DNA of 64,000 nt from Lutibacter sp. Hel_I_33_5 (GTDB lineage Bacteria > Bacteroidota > Bacteroidia > Flavobacteriales > Flavobacteriaceae). The stretch is taken from NCBI RefSeq assembly GCF_007827455.1, contig NZ_VISM01000001.1, positions 1,651,501-1,715,500 of the forward strand, written 5' to 3'. A model generated the notes under the pieces. That model did not search any database. It worked only from the letters and a program-made list of their open reading frames with translations, and was not told the DNA's origin. The position numbers and the translations under genes are program-made. Positions 35,940 through 44,765 of this stretch are shown here, piece after piece; positions within the stretch are counted from its first letter, which is position 1; each line of letters starts with the position of its first letter.

Positions 35940-37601
35940 ATGAAATTAAAGTGTACATTTTTTTTACTAATCTTTTTTAGCTTAGTTACAGCACAAGCTC
36001 AATTGAGTGAAATTCAATCTCAAAAAATTAACAGTTTATTTAATTCATGGACAGAACCTAATCAACCAGGAGGTACTCTTGGAATTATGCAAAATGGAAA
36101 AATTATTTACTCAAAAGCATTTGGCTTAGCTAGTTTAGAATATCAAGTGCCAAATACTACAGAAACTATCTTCAATATAGCATCAGTTTCTAAACAGATA
36201 ACTGCTATGGGAATTGTATTACTTCACCAGAAAGGTTTACTGTCAATAGATGATGATATACGCAAACATTTGCCAGATATGCCAGATTTTGGACATACTA
36301 TTACTATACGTCATATGCTACATCACACAAGTGGAATGCGTAGCTTACACTCTATGCTTAGTTTAGCTGGCTGGCGACGAGGAGACTATAGGACTAATGA
36401 TGATCTGTATCGTTTTATGCTAAAACAGAAAGAATTAAACTTTATTCCTGGTGATGAATATTTGTATTGTAATACTGGATACATACTAATGACCAATATT
36501 ATTGAAAATGTAACTAAAGAAAAGTTTCCACAATGGATGAAAGCTAATATTTTTGAGCCTTTAGGAATGACAAATACTTACGTAGAGGATAGATATGACA
36601 GAATTGTTCCAAATAATGCCACTTCTTATTATGATTCAAAAGATGGTTTTTTTAGAGCAGTAGAGTTTTGGGGATATGTAGGCTCTGGTAACGTACACTC
36701 AACTACAAGAGACCTATTAAACTGGTCGCAAAATTTTAGTAAACCATCTTCAAATTGGGGTTCTGCTTTTGAAATGCTGAAGACAACTGATAAACTTAAT
36801 GATGGTAGTGAAAATAATTATGCCTTTGGTGTATTTATTGATGAATTTAATGGATACAAAACAATTCAACATGGAGGTAGCATTGGAGGTTTTAGATCTT
36901 CTCTAAGTAGTTATCCTGAAGAAAAGTTAGATATTGCAATATTGGCTAATTTTTCTTCATCCAAAATCGGAAAAATAGAGCGTGATATTGTGAGAATTTT
37001 ATTAAAAGATAAACCAAAGACAATTGCAAAAATTACAAAGCCAAATATTCCAAATAATGAAACCATATATGCTTTAGAACAGATAATAGGGAGATACGAA
37101 GTCAAATTAGGAACTATAGCTAAAATAAGTATAGAAAATGACTCTTTACACGTATTACAAGAATGGAACAAATCTGAATACAATATTTACAATACTAATG
37201 GTAATGTTTATAAAATATCAGAAAAATCTAAAGTTGAGTTTGAATTTTCAGAATTAAAAAACAATAAAGCTCAAGTACTTACAGTATATAATAATGGGAA
37301 TAAATCTGAAGCAAAAAGATATTTAGACAAAGATTTATCTGATATTAATTTAAACGACTATATAGGAAGATTTTACAGCCAAGAACTTGAAAGCACAATT
37401 GATATTCTTCCTAAAAAAGAGCAAATAATTGCTCATCATGCTAGACTTGGAAATTATCCATTACAACTTCTCGCAAAAGACACATTAAAAAACTCAAACT
37501 TTGGGACAATAAAAATTATACGTGATATTGAAAATATGATAATTGGAATTAGAATTTCCAATGGAAGAGCCAAAAATGTTTGGTTTGAAAAACAGAAGTA
37601 A
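35940..37601 (+). CDS. S12 serine hydrolase, beta-lactamase-related
   Basis: A 553-residue exported protein of the AmpC/D-alanyl-D-alanine carboxypeptidase class C fold. Signal peptide to AQAQ; the catalytic SxxK is SVSKQITAMG at about residue 74, the YxN motif is YCNTGYI at about 166, and HGGSIGGF serves as the KTG equivalent. A C-terminal extension of about 180 residues (ALEQIIGRYEVKLG and YIGRFYSQELESTIDI, DUF3471-like blocks) follows. Likely a periplasmic esterase or peptidase; antibiotic hydrolysis is not implied. The ATG at 35940 is chosen over a TTG at 35922 that abuts GTTAGC. It is the cargo between two attC-like sites. Confidence 0.88.
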   Translation: MKLKCTFFLLIFFSLVTAQAQLSEIQSQKINSLFNSWTEPNQPGGTLGIMQNGKIIYSKAFGLASLEYQVPNTTETIFNIASVSKQITAMGIVLLHQKGLLSIDDDIRKHLPDMPDFGHTITIRHMLHHTSGMRSLHSMLSLAGWRRGDYRTNDDLYRFMLKQKELNFIPGDEYLYCNTGYILMTNIIENVTKEKFPQWMKANIFEPLGMTNTYVEDRYDRIVPNNATSYYDSKDGFFRAVEFWGYVGSGNVHSTTRDLLNWSQNFSKPSSNWGSAFEMLKTTDKLNDGSENNYAFGVFIDEFNGYKTIQHGGSIGGFRSSLSSYPEEKLDIAILANFSSSKIGKIERDIVRILLKDKPKTIAKITKPNIPNNETIYALEQIIGRYEVKLGTIAKISIENDSLHVLQEWNKSEYNIYNTNGNVYKISEKSKVEFEFSELKNNKAQVLTVYNNGNKSEAKRYLDKDLSDINLNDYIGRFYSQELESTIDILPKKEQIIAHHARLGNYPLQLLAKDTLKNSNFGTIKIIRDIENMIIGIRISNGRAKNVWFEKQK

Positions 37602-37612
37602 TATATACTCAA

Positions 37613-37718
37613 GCCAACAAAGTGTATAGCTAAAGGTAAGTGATTTTTTATAAAGCTAGTGTTTAACTCTAAATTTTGTACATTTAAACACGCAACAAAC
37701 TATACACAAAACGTTAGC
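37613..37718 (+). repeat. attC-like recombination site 2 (106 bp)
   Basis: Outer boxes GCCAAC (37613-37618) and GTTAGC (37713-37718) pair with one mismatch. After 3- and 5-base spacers, inner boxes GTGTATAG (37622-37629) and CTATACAC (37700-37707) are perfectly complementary. A perfect inner stem GTGTTTAA (37659-37666)/TTAAACAC (37684-37691) forms the variable terminal structure. It begins 12 bases after the S12 stop codon, the normal place for a cassette attC. Length is close to the 120-base Vibrio repeats. Confidence 0.65.
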
Positions 37719-37761
37719 GAAACCAATAAAAAAGAGTCAAAATTGAAATATTTTTTAAATT

Positions 37762-38793
37762 CTATTTCTTAAACTTCAAAACTTCACTTCTACCTTTTTT
37801 AAAAATTTTATTACTATTTCCTTTACCTTTTCTTAACTCTTTTTGTTCTTCAAAAGATAATTGAATTATTTCTTGGCAATCAGTAGAACAGGTATTTTCT
37901 GTTTTTTCTGCACAATCATCACATTGAATAAACAGTAAATGGCAGGCTTCGTTTGCGCAATTTGTATGATTGTCACATGGTTTTCCACATTGATGACAAT
38001 TAGCAACAACATCATCAGTAATTTTTTCTGCTCTTCGATGATCGAAGACAAAATTTTTACCAATAAATTTATTTTCTATACCCTCAGAATTTACTTGTCG
38101 TGTATATTCTATAATTCCGCCTTCTAACTGAAAAACATTCTTAAATCCTTTGTGTTTATAATAGGCTGAGGCTTTTTCACATCGAATTCCACCAGTACAA
38201 TACATCAATAAATTTTTGTCATCTTTATACTCTTTTAAATCTTCTTCAATCAAATCTAAAGAATCTCTAAACGTATCAACATCTGGTGTTACGGCGCCAT
38301 CAAAATGCCCGATTTCGCTTTCGTAATGATTTCGCATATCCACACAAACCGTATCTGGATTTGTTAGCATTTCGTTGAATTCCTTCGCATTTAAATGAAC
38401 CCCTTTATTAGTTACATCAAAAGTTTCATCATTTAAACCATCGGCAACAATTTTGTTTCTAACCTTCACTTTTAATTTTAAAAACGATTTATTGTCTTGC
38501 TCAACAGCGATATTCAAACGAATATCTTTTAAAAAAGAAATCGCATCTAATTGATCTTTTAAAGCATATAAATTTTCTGACGGAACGGATAATTGCGCAT
38601 TAATTCCCTCGTAAGAAACATAGATTCTTCCAAGAACGTCTAACTCGTTCCATTCTAAAAATAATTTATCTCTAAGTAATTGTGGATTTTCTATCTTATA
38701 ATATTGATAGAAAGAAATTGTAAGTCGTTCTTTACCAGCTTTGTCTATTAATTCAGCGCGTTCTTTGGCGCTTAACTTGTTGTACAGTTGCAT
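37762..38793 (-). CDS. trhO: tRNA uridine(34) hydroxylase (rhodanese-related)
   Basis: TrhO/YceA performs oxygen-dependent 5-hydroxylation of U34 in some tRNAs. The 343 residues show the N-terminal ferredoxin-like domain (FYQYYKIENPQLLRDKLF, GRIYVSYEGINAQLSVP), the rhodanese domain with VCVDMRNHYESEIGHFDGA and the active loop YCTGGIRCEKASAY, and LEGGIIEYTRQV. The C-terminus has a Cys/His-rich cluster (CHQCGKPCDNHTNCAN, CDDCAEKTENTCSTDC) that probably binds zinc, then a basic tail. It closes the accessory island on the right. Confidence 0.9.
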   Translation of the reverse strand: MQLYNKLSAKERAELIDKAGKERLTISFYQYYKIENPQLLRDKLFLEWNELDVLGRIYVSYEGINAQLSVPSENLYALKDQLDAISFLKDIRLNIAVEQDNKSFLKLKVKVRNKIVADGLNDETFDVTNKGVHLNAKEFNEMLTNPDTVCVDMRNHYESEIGHFDGAVTPDVDTFRDSLDLIEEDLKEYKDDKNLLMYCTGGIRCEKASAYYKHKGFKNVFQLEGGIIEYTRQVNSEGIENKFIGKNFVFDHRRAEKITDDVVANCHQCGKPCDNHTNCANEACHLLFIQCDDCAEKTENTCSTDCQEIIQLSFEEQKELRKGKGNSNKIFKKGRSEVLKFKK

Positions 38794-38997
38794 GCTATAC
38801 TATTTAAGTTATACGTTATTTTATGATTTTTATAAAAATCGATACAAATGTACTGATTTTTTGATGTTTAGTGTTTAAAATCACACTTTTTGCATCAATT
38901 TGATATTTTTTAAACTTTAACAAAAAAAAGTACTAAAAGAGATACAAGCAATTCAATTTTTTTTAAACCTTTGCAACGTATTTTTTTGAGAAAAAAG

Positions 38998-39495
38998 ATG
39001 TTAAGAAATGTTACTTTACAAGATGCGGAAGCAATAAAAGAAATCTACAATTATTATGTAGAAACTTCTGTTGCTAATTTAGAAGAGCATATTGTTGATT
39101 TAACTTATATTGAAAACCAAATTGAAACTATTACCAAAGATTTTCCTTGGTTGGTTTTTGAAGATGAAAATGAAATTGTTGGTTTTGCATATGCAAGTTC
39201 TTGGAAAAACAGAAGTGGTTATAACAAAACCGCACAAGTTACGGTGTATTTAAAAAATGATGTAACTAAAAAAGGGATTGGAAGTCAGTTATATAAACAA
39301 TTAATTGATCGTTTAGAAAAAACTGATTTGCATGTTTTAATTGGCGGAATTTCTTTACCAAATGAAGCTAGTGTTAGATTACACGAAAAATTTGGTTTTG
39401 AAAAAGTAGCACATTTTAAACAAACAGGGTTTAAATTTAATAAATGGGTTGATGTTGGTTATTGGCAACTAATTATTAATCAGAATAAAAAGTAA
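38998..39495 (+). CDS. GNAT N-acetyltransferase (PAT-like)
   Basis: A 165-residue cytoplasmic acetyltransferase of the phosphinothricin acetyltransferase-like group. Motifs: MLRNVTLQDAEAIKEIYNYY, PWLVFEDENEIVGFAYAS, VTVYLKNDVTKKGIGSQLY (acetyl-CoA binding) and GGISLPNEASVRLHEKFGFE, ending GYWQL. The ATG at 38998 fits the family; the TTG at 38971 would add nine residues. The natural substrate is unknown. It is first of a tight run with asd, a PaaE-like reductase and a LysE-like gene. Confidence 0.85.
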   Translation: MLRNVTLQDAEAIKEIYNYYVETSVANLEEHIVDLTYIENQIETITKDFPWLVFEDENEIVGFAYASSWKNRSGYNKTAQVTVYLKNDVTKKGIGSQLYKQLIDRLEKTDLHVLIGGISLPNEASVRLHEKFGFEKVAHFKQTGFKFNKWVDVGYWQLIINQNKK

Positions 39496-39500
39496 TAAAA

Positions 39501-40490
39501 ATGAAAGTAGCTGTAGTGGGCGCAACTGGAATGGTTGGCACAGTAATGTTAAGAGTATTAGAAGAACGTAATTTTCCTATAACAGAGTTAATTCCTGTTG
39601 CATCGGCAAGATCTGCTGGGAAAAAATTAAACTATAAAGGAAACGATTATACCGTTGTTACCTTAGAAGATGCTGTTACCATGAATGCAGATGTAGCATT
39701 ATTTTCTGCCGGAGGTGATACTTCTTTAGAATGGGCTCCAAAATTTGCAGATGCTGGTACAACAGTAATCGATAATTCTTCTGCTTGGAGAATGGATCCG
39801 ACAAAAAAATTAGTAGTTCCAGAAATTAATGGTGATGTTTTAACTAGTGATGATAAAATTATTGCGAATCCAAACTGTTCTACGATTCAATTAGTAATGG
39901 CTTTATCTCCATTACACTTAAAATATAAAATGAAACGTGTGGTTATTTCTACCTATCAATCTGTTTCTGGAACAGGTGTTAAAGCGGTTCAGCAATTAGA
40001 TAATGAAGAAGCAGGAATTGAAGGCGAAATGGCATATCCACATCCTATAGGTAGAAATGCATTACCTCATTGTGATGTTTTTATGGAAAACGGTTACACC
40101 AAAGAGGAAATGAAATTGGTGAAAGAACCTAAGAAAATTTTACGCGATCAATCTTTTTCTGTAACAGCAACTGCAGTACGAATTCCTACTGCTGGTGGGC
40201 ATTCTGAAGCTGTAAATGTTCAGTTTGAAAATGATTTTGATGTAGCAGAAGTTCGTCAATTATTAAGTGATACACCTGGAGTTGTTGTGCAAGATGATTT
40301 GGCAAATAATGTATATCCGATGCCAATTACTGCAAACGATAAAGATGAGGTTTTTGTTGGTAGAATTAGAAGAGACGAATCTCAAGAAAATACCTTAAAT
40401 TTGTGGGTTGTTTCTGATAACCTTAGAAAAGGTGCAGCAACAAATACCGTTCAAATAGCCGAATATTTAGTAGCAAATAATTTGGTGTAA
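39501..40490 (+). CDS. asd: Aspartate-semialdehyde dehydrogenase
   Basis: Asd makes aspartate semialdehyde from aspartyl phosphate with NADPH, feeding lysine, diaminopimelate, methionine and threonine synthesis. The 329 residues begin with the Rossmann loop GATGMVGTVML; the active cysteine is in NPNCSTIQLV, followed by SVSGTGVKAVQQL, RIPTAGGHSEAV with the catalytic histidine, and VGRIRRDES. It lies 5 bases after the GNAT gene and 10 before the PaaE-like gene. Confidence 0.96.
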   Translation: MKVAVVGATGMVGTVMLRVLEERNFPITELIPVASARSAGKKLNYKGNDYTVVTLEDAVTMNADVALFSAGGDTSLEWAPKFADAGTTVIDNSSAWRMDPTKKLVVPEINGDVLTSDDKIIANPNCSTIQLVMALSPLHLKYKMKRVVISTYQSVSGTGVKAVQQLDNEEAGIEGEMAYPHPIGRNALPHCDVFMENGYTKEEMKLVKEPKKILRDQSFSVTATAVRIPTAGGHSEAVNVQFENDFDVAEVRQLLSDTPGVVVQDDLANNVYPMPITANDKDEVFVGRIRRDESQENTLNLWVVSDNLRKGAATNTVQIAEYLVANNLV

Positions 40491-40500
40491 AACATTTTTA

Positions 40501-41547
40501 ATGGCAGCATTTTACAAAGTAAACATACAAGAAGTTATACAAGAAACCGCAAATGCGGTTTCTGTTTTATTTGATATCCCTGAAAACTTAAAATCTAATT
40601 TTTCTTTTACAGCAGGGCAATATATCACGCTTAAAAAAGAAATTAATGGCGAAGAAATTAGAAGAGCCTATTCTATTTGTTCTTCACCAAAAAGTGGTGA
40701 TATTAAAGTTGCTATAAAAGCAGTTGAAAACGGAACATTTTCTGTCTTTGCTACTTCTGAGTTAAAAAAAGGTGATGAAATTGAAATTTCTGAACCTGAA
40801 GGGTTGTTTACACTTCAACCAGAAGCTCATAAAAATTATATTGGATTTGCTGCTGGTAGTGGAATTACACCCGTTTTATCGATGATAAAAACAGTTTTAG
40901 AAACTGAAAGCTCAGCAAATTTCACTTTAGTATATGGTAATAAAACTGATGATAGTGTCATTTTTAAAACTGAACTAGAAAAATTAGTTATCGATTATCC
41001 AAATAACTTTAAACTCCACACCATCTTTAGTAGAGAAAATGTAAAAAATGCTCTACGAGGTAGAATTGATGGAAATGTTTGTAATTACTTTGTAAAAAAT
41101 ATGTACAAAGAAACTTCTTTTGATGCTGCTTTTTTATGTGGTCCAGAAGAAATGATTCAAGAAGTTACATCGGCTTTAAAATTAAACAATTTTTCTAAAG
41201 AAAATATTCATTTCGAGCTTTTTACCGCTTCAGTTGATGAAGAAAAAGCGAGTCAAGTTAAAGAAGGTTCTACAGAAGTTACGGTGCTTTTAGATGATGA
41301 AGAAACTACGTTTACCATGGCGCAAACTGATGATATTTTAGCAGCTTCTTTGCGTAATGATATCGATGCTCCTTATTCTTGTCAAGGTGGTGTTTGTAGC
41401 TCATGTTTATGTAAAGTAACTGAAGGAAATGCGGTAATGGTGAAAAACTCTATCTTAACCGATGGTGAAGTTGCTGACGGATTTATTCTTGCCTGTCAAG
41501 CACATCCAACAACTCCAAAAATTTCTATTGATTTTGATGACGTATAA
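40501..41547 (+). CDS. Ferredoxin-type oxidoreductase (PaaE-like)
   Basis: A 348-residue electron-transfer protein with three parts: FAD domain (RRAYSICSSPKSGDIKVAIK), NAD(P) domain (GFAAGSGITPVLSMIKTVL, FLCGPEEMIQ) and a C-terminal plant-type 2Fe-2S ferredoxin domain (CQGGVCSSCLCKV and a final CQAHP). This order matches PaaE, the reductase of phenylacetyl-CoA epoxidase, but no other paa gene is here. In Flavobacteriaceae such proteins are often solitary and could reduce other oxygenases. Confidence 0.82.
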   Translation: MAAFYKVNIQEVIQETANAVSVLFDIPENLKSNFSFTAGQYITLKKEINGEEIRRAYSICSSPKSGDIKVAIKAVENGTFSVFATSELKKGDEIEISEPEGLFTLQPEAHKNYIGFAAGSGITPVLSMIKTVLETESSANFTLVYGNKTDDSVIFKTELEKLVIDYPNNFKLHTIFSRENVKNALRGRIDGNVCNYFVKNMYKETSFDAAFLCGPEEMIQEVTSALKLNNFSKENIHFELFTASVDEEKASQVKEGSTEVTVLLDDEETTFTMAQTDDILAASLRNDIDAPYSCQGGVCSSCLCKVTEGNAVMVKNSILTDGEVADGFILACQAHPTTPKISIDFDDV

Positions 41548-41565
41548 AATCCGTATATTTCACTA

Positions 41566-42246
41566 ATGGATTTTTACGATTTAAAAAATGCTTTTTTTAT
41601 TGGATTTTTCATGTCTTTCATGATTGGTCCAGTTTTTTTTATGCTTTTAAAAACGAGTATTTTAAAAGGAATTAGAGCCGCTATTGCTTTTGATATTGGT
41701 GTTATTTTAGGTGACATTACCTTTATACTCATCGCATATTTTGGCAGTAGAAGTTTACTAGAAAAAATTAAAGACGATCCACGACTATTTTTTATTGGAG
41801 GTTTGGTGTTAATCATTTACGGATTGATTACCTATCTAGATAAAAACAATAAAAAAGAAATGGAAGAACCTCAAGTTGAAATTCCAGAAAGCAATAATTA
41901 CTTTCAATTGATGATAAAAGGGTTCTTTTTAAACTTTATTAATGTTGGTGTTTTAGCTTTTTGGTTGGGAACCGTTTTAGTTATTGGTCCATCACTTGAT
42001 ATGAATTCTACGCATATTTTTTGGTATTTTGCAGTAGTAATTCTTGGATATGCAATTTCCGATATTGGTAAAATACTGCTTGCAAAGCAATTAAAAAACA
42101 AACTAACTCCATTAGTCATTTATAAAATTAAACGCGGAATGGGCATTTTATTAATTGTTTTTGGAGCCGTTTTAATGTTAAAAGGCTTTATCCCTAAAGA
42201 TAAAATTGACACCTTAATGGAAAAGGTAGAAATAAAAAAAAGTTAG
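41566..42246 (+). CDS. LysE-family transporter
   Basis: A 226-residue inner-membrane exporter-type protein with six hydrophobic segments. The N-terminal FIGFFMSFMIGPVFFMLLKTS and the following GIRAAIAFDIGVILGDITFIL are LysE/RhtB landmarks, and FFLNFINVGVLAFWLG matches the mid-protein repeat. Substrates in the family are amino acids or small metabolites; none can be assigned. It ends the GNAT-asd-PaaE-like run and overlaps the convergent HupE-like gene by 4 bases. Confidence 0.82.
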   Translation: MDFYDLKNAFFIGFFMSFMIGPVFFMLLKTSILKGIRAAIAFDIGVILGDITFILIAYFGSRSLLEKIKDDPRLFFIGGLVLIIYGLITYLDKNNKKEMEEPQVEIPESNNYFQLMIKGFFLNFINVGVLAFWLGTVLVIGPSLDMNSTHIFWYFAVVILGYAISDIGKILLAKQLKNKLTPLVIYKIKRGMGILLIVFGAVLMLKGFIPKDKIDTLMEKVEIKKS

Positions 42247-42737
42247 TATATAATTTGCTTTATTATCATTGGGAAAGAAATACAAATTACAATTATTGAA
42301 AATCCTAAAATCCAATTTACTTTTGATATTTTAATAAATTTTTGAAGAAGCGTATTTACAAGTAATAATAATAAAATTATTATTGATATAGAAGAGATAA
42401 CACCAAATGCAACTTCAATTAATGGGATAAATTCACTTTCATTTCTGCCAATTAACAAGTTGAAATTCTCCGAGGATCCCAATCCATTAAAAAAGCCAAA
42501 TAGCACTGCAAATGCAAATGCCATATATTCTTTACTCTTTAAATGTTCTTTAAAACTAAACCCGTTTATAATGGCTAAAGAAAAAATAAGTAATGGAATA
42601 ACAAACTTAATAATATCAAGTTTAACATTTATACCGCTAAAGACAATTAATGCCATTGCGATTAAATAACTTCCAGTTATTAATACAACTAGTAAACATA
42701 CTTTTCTCCATTTTTTGAAACTAAAAACAATTGACAA
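42243..42737 (-). CDS. Degenerate HupE/UreJ-like membrane protein, probable pseudogene
   Basis: The open frame runs from 42860 to 42243 and aligns by eye with Bacteroidota HupE/UreJ proteins: SFLKIGAKHVLKFSIYNYIL for the family LGFNHVLD-xxYDHIL start, and AVLFGFFNGLGSSENFNLLIG for the HGLGF motif. The Asp-His of YDH, the His of the GHT motif and the His of HGLGF are gone. No ATG, GTG or TTG occurs in frame before TTG at 42735-42737, which would cut off the first helix and give 164 residues. It appears to be decaying or to have lost metal transport. Confidence 0.55.
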   Translation of the reverse strand: MSIVFSFKKWRKVCLLVVLITGSYLIAMALIVFSGINVKLDIIKFVIPLLIFSLAIINGFSFKEHLKSKEYMAFAFAVLFGFFNGLGSSENFNLLIGRNESEFIPLIEVAFGVISSISIIILLLLLVNTLLQKFIKISKVNWILGFSIIVICISFPMIIKQIIY

Positions 42738-42832
42738 AAGAACTAAGAATAGTATGTAATTATAAATAGAAAATTTTAGTACATGTTTTGCTCCTATTTT
42801 TAAAAAAGAAACAAATGAATTAAAACTTAATA

Positions 42833-44689
42833 CTATTTTTTTTTTGATAAACCGATTGCATTATTTCCTAAATTAATATCCGCCAGTAAACCACTTGAAT
42901 CAATTTCAACAGATTTTACTTCTTTTGACGTTGTAAATGTATACGTAGGATGCGCCCACGTCCAATCTTCTAAAATAGTAGCTGATGTTGGTTTTTTTCC
43001 TCGCATCATGCGTAAAGGAATATTAAAACTTTCTTTGCTATCATCAATATAAGTTACCTCAACATCCATTGGCATAGGCATTTTACCTATTCTTTCTAAT
43101 GTGATAGATTTTCCATCAATAGATTTTACTCCATAATCAATGGTATGTATTGTTTGTGTCCATTCGTTTAAATACCAATCTAAATGAATACCTGAAACTT
43201 TTTCCATTGAACGCTTAATATCATTTGGTGTTGGATGTTTAAAAGAAAAGTCGTTAAAATACTTTTTAAGTCCTTTAGCAACATTTTCTGCACCAATTAC
43301 ATATTCTAACTGGGATAAGAAAATATTCCCTTTAGAATAACTTGCAACACCATAACCTGTATTTGTAGTATATCGATCTGCATGGGTAGAAAGTGATTCT
43401 TCTATCTTATTTTTCACCACATAATTATATCCTCTATAAGATCCCGTATGAGGATTTTTTTGTCCTTGATTTAAAATTTCATTTTCTGCTTTATTAGAAA
43501 TATAGGTTGTAAAACCTTCATCCATCCAAGGATGTAAACTTTCGTTGGTTGCTAATAAAAACTGAAACCATGTATGCGCCATTTCGTGCGCAGTAACACC
43601 AAATAAACTACCAAACTTTCTTTTACCTGTTATTAATGTAGACATTGCATATTCCATTCCGCCATCACCCCCTTGAATCACTGAATATTGTTTATATGGA
43701 TATTGACCAACATGTTTAGAGAAATAGGTCATTAACTCAGCAGTTTTAGGCTGTAATTTTTTCCAATTTTCTAAGTATTTTGACTCTAAATTCTTCTTAT
43801 ATAAAAAGTGTAAATCAATTCCATTACTCATTTTTAAAATATCATGAATATATTCTGGATCAGCTGCCCAGGTAAAATCGTGCACATTTGGTGCTTTAAA
43901 ATGCCATGATAATTTATTTGTTTTAGATACCTCAACTGGCTTGCTTTTATCTTGATATCCATGACCAATATCTTGCGGATTTTGTAAATATCCAGACCCT
44001 CCAATGGTATATTTTTTATCGATATGAATGGTGACATCAAAATCTCCCCAAACACCATGAAACTCACGTGCAATATATGGCGGTGTGTGCCACCCTTGAA
44101 AATCATATTCTGCCATTTTTGGATACCATTGCGACATTGATAAAGCAACTCCTTCTGCACTATTTCTACCAGATCTTCTAATTTGATTTGGCACTTGAGC
44201 GTCAAAAATCATATCAAACGTTACACTTTCTCCAGGTTTTATCCCTTTATTTAAAGTTACTTCTAAAATAGTTCCAATAGTTTCATGCTTAACAGACGAT
44301 CCATTTTGTTTTAACGAATTCACTTTAATATACCCTATTTCACTAGGTGATAATTTAGAAATCTTATCGCCAATTTTTTTACTTGGATCTTTAATATTTC
44401 TATTGCGGATATCCATTTGAGAATTCGGCTGAAAGGCATTAAAATATAAGTGATAAAAAACCTTATCTAATTCATCTGGTGAATTATTTGTGTACACTAA
44501 TTTCTGAGTTCCTTTATATTGATATGTATTTACATTCATATCAATATCCATCGTATAATCTACATGTTGCTGCCAATAATTATTGGTACTTAAAGCTACA
44601 TTAGTTTTTTCTGAATAGGTTGCAGTTTTTGTGTTTGCACATGCAATTAACACAGCCGTAGCAATTGCCAAAACAACTAGTTTTTTCAT
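42833..44689 (-). CDS. M1-family zinc metallopeptidase, lipoprotein
   Basis: A 618-residue aminopeptidase-like protein. Signal peptide with lipobox VLIAC (Cys18) predicts a lipoprotein. The zinc site is GVTAHEMAHTWFQF (HExxH) with the third ligand in PWMDEGFTTYIS, 18 residues on; GGMEYA is the M1 exopeptidase motif. ASYSKGNIFLSQLEYVIG follows as in the family. It probably trims peptides in the periplasm. The stop codon lies beside the degenerate HupE-like frame. Confidence 0.93.
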   Translation of the reverse strand: MKKLVVLAIATAVLIACANTKTATYSEKTNVALSTNNYWQQHVDYTMDIDMNVNTYQYKGTQKLVYTNNSPDELDKVFYHLYFNAFQPNSQMDIRNRNIKDPSKKIGDKISKLSPSEIGYIKVNSLKQNGSSVKHETIGTILEVTLNKGIKPGESVTFDMIFDAQVPNQIRRSGRNSAEGVALSMSQWYPKMAEYDFQGWHTPPYIAREFHGVWGDFDVTIHIDKKYTIGGSGYLQNPQDIGHGYQDKSKPVEVSKTNKLSWHFKAPNVHDFTWAADPEYIHDILKMSNGIDLHFLYKKNLESKYLENWKKLQPKTAELMTYFSKHVGQYPYKQYSVIQGGDGGMEYAMSTLITGKRKFGSLFGVTAHEMAHTWFQFLLATNESLHPWMDEGFTTYISNKAENEILNQGQKNPHTGSYRGYNYVVKNKIEESLSTHADRYTTNTGYGVASYSKGNIFLSQLEYVIGAENVAKGLKKYFNDFSFKHPTPNDIKRSMEKVSGIHLDWYLNEWTQTIHTIDYGVKSIDGKSITLERIGKMPMPMDVEVTYIDDSKESFNIPLRMMRGKKPTSATILEDWTWAHPTYTFTTSKEVKSVEIDSSGLLADINLGNNAIGLSKKK

Positions 44690-44713
44690 CTTATATTTTG
44701 TTAACTATATTCT

Positions 44714-44747
44714 CAAAAAAAGAGCATTAATCTAATAATGCTCTTTT
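44714..44747 (-). terminator. Terminator after the S8 peptidase gene
   Basis: AAAAGAGCATTA pairs with TAATGCTCTTTT, and the minus strand continues with a T tract. It lies 19 bases past the stop of the S8 peptidase gene and before the M1 gene. Confidence 0.8.
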
Positions 44748-44765
44748 AACTATTCTTTTATATTC

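Noticed and set aside
36911..37183. Minus-strand 90-residue ORF inside the S12 gene
   Set aside because: It is fully antisense to a well-supported gene, with no recognisable homology.
35940..37601. An antibiotic-resistance beta-lactamase carried on a cassette
   Set aside because: The S12 fold with a DUF3471-like extension is typical of esterases and peptidases; nothing in the sequence shows beta-lactam hydrolysis.
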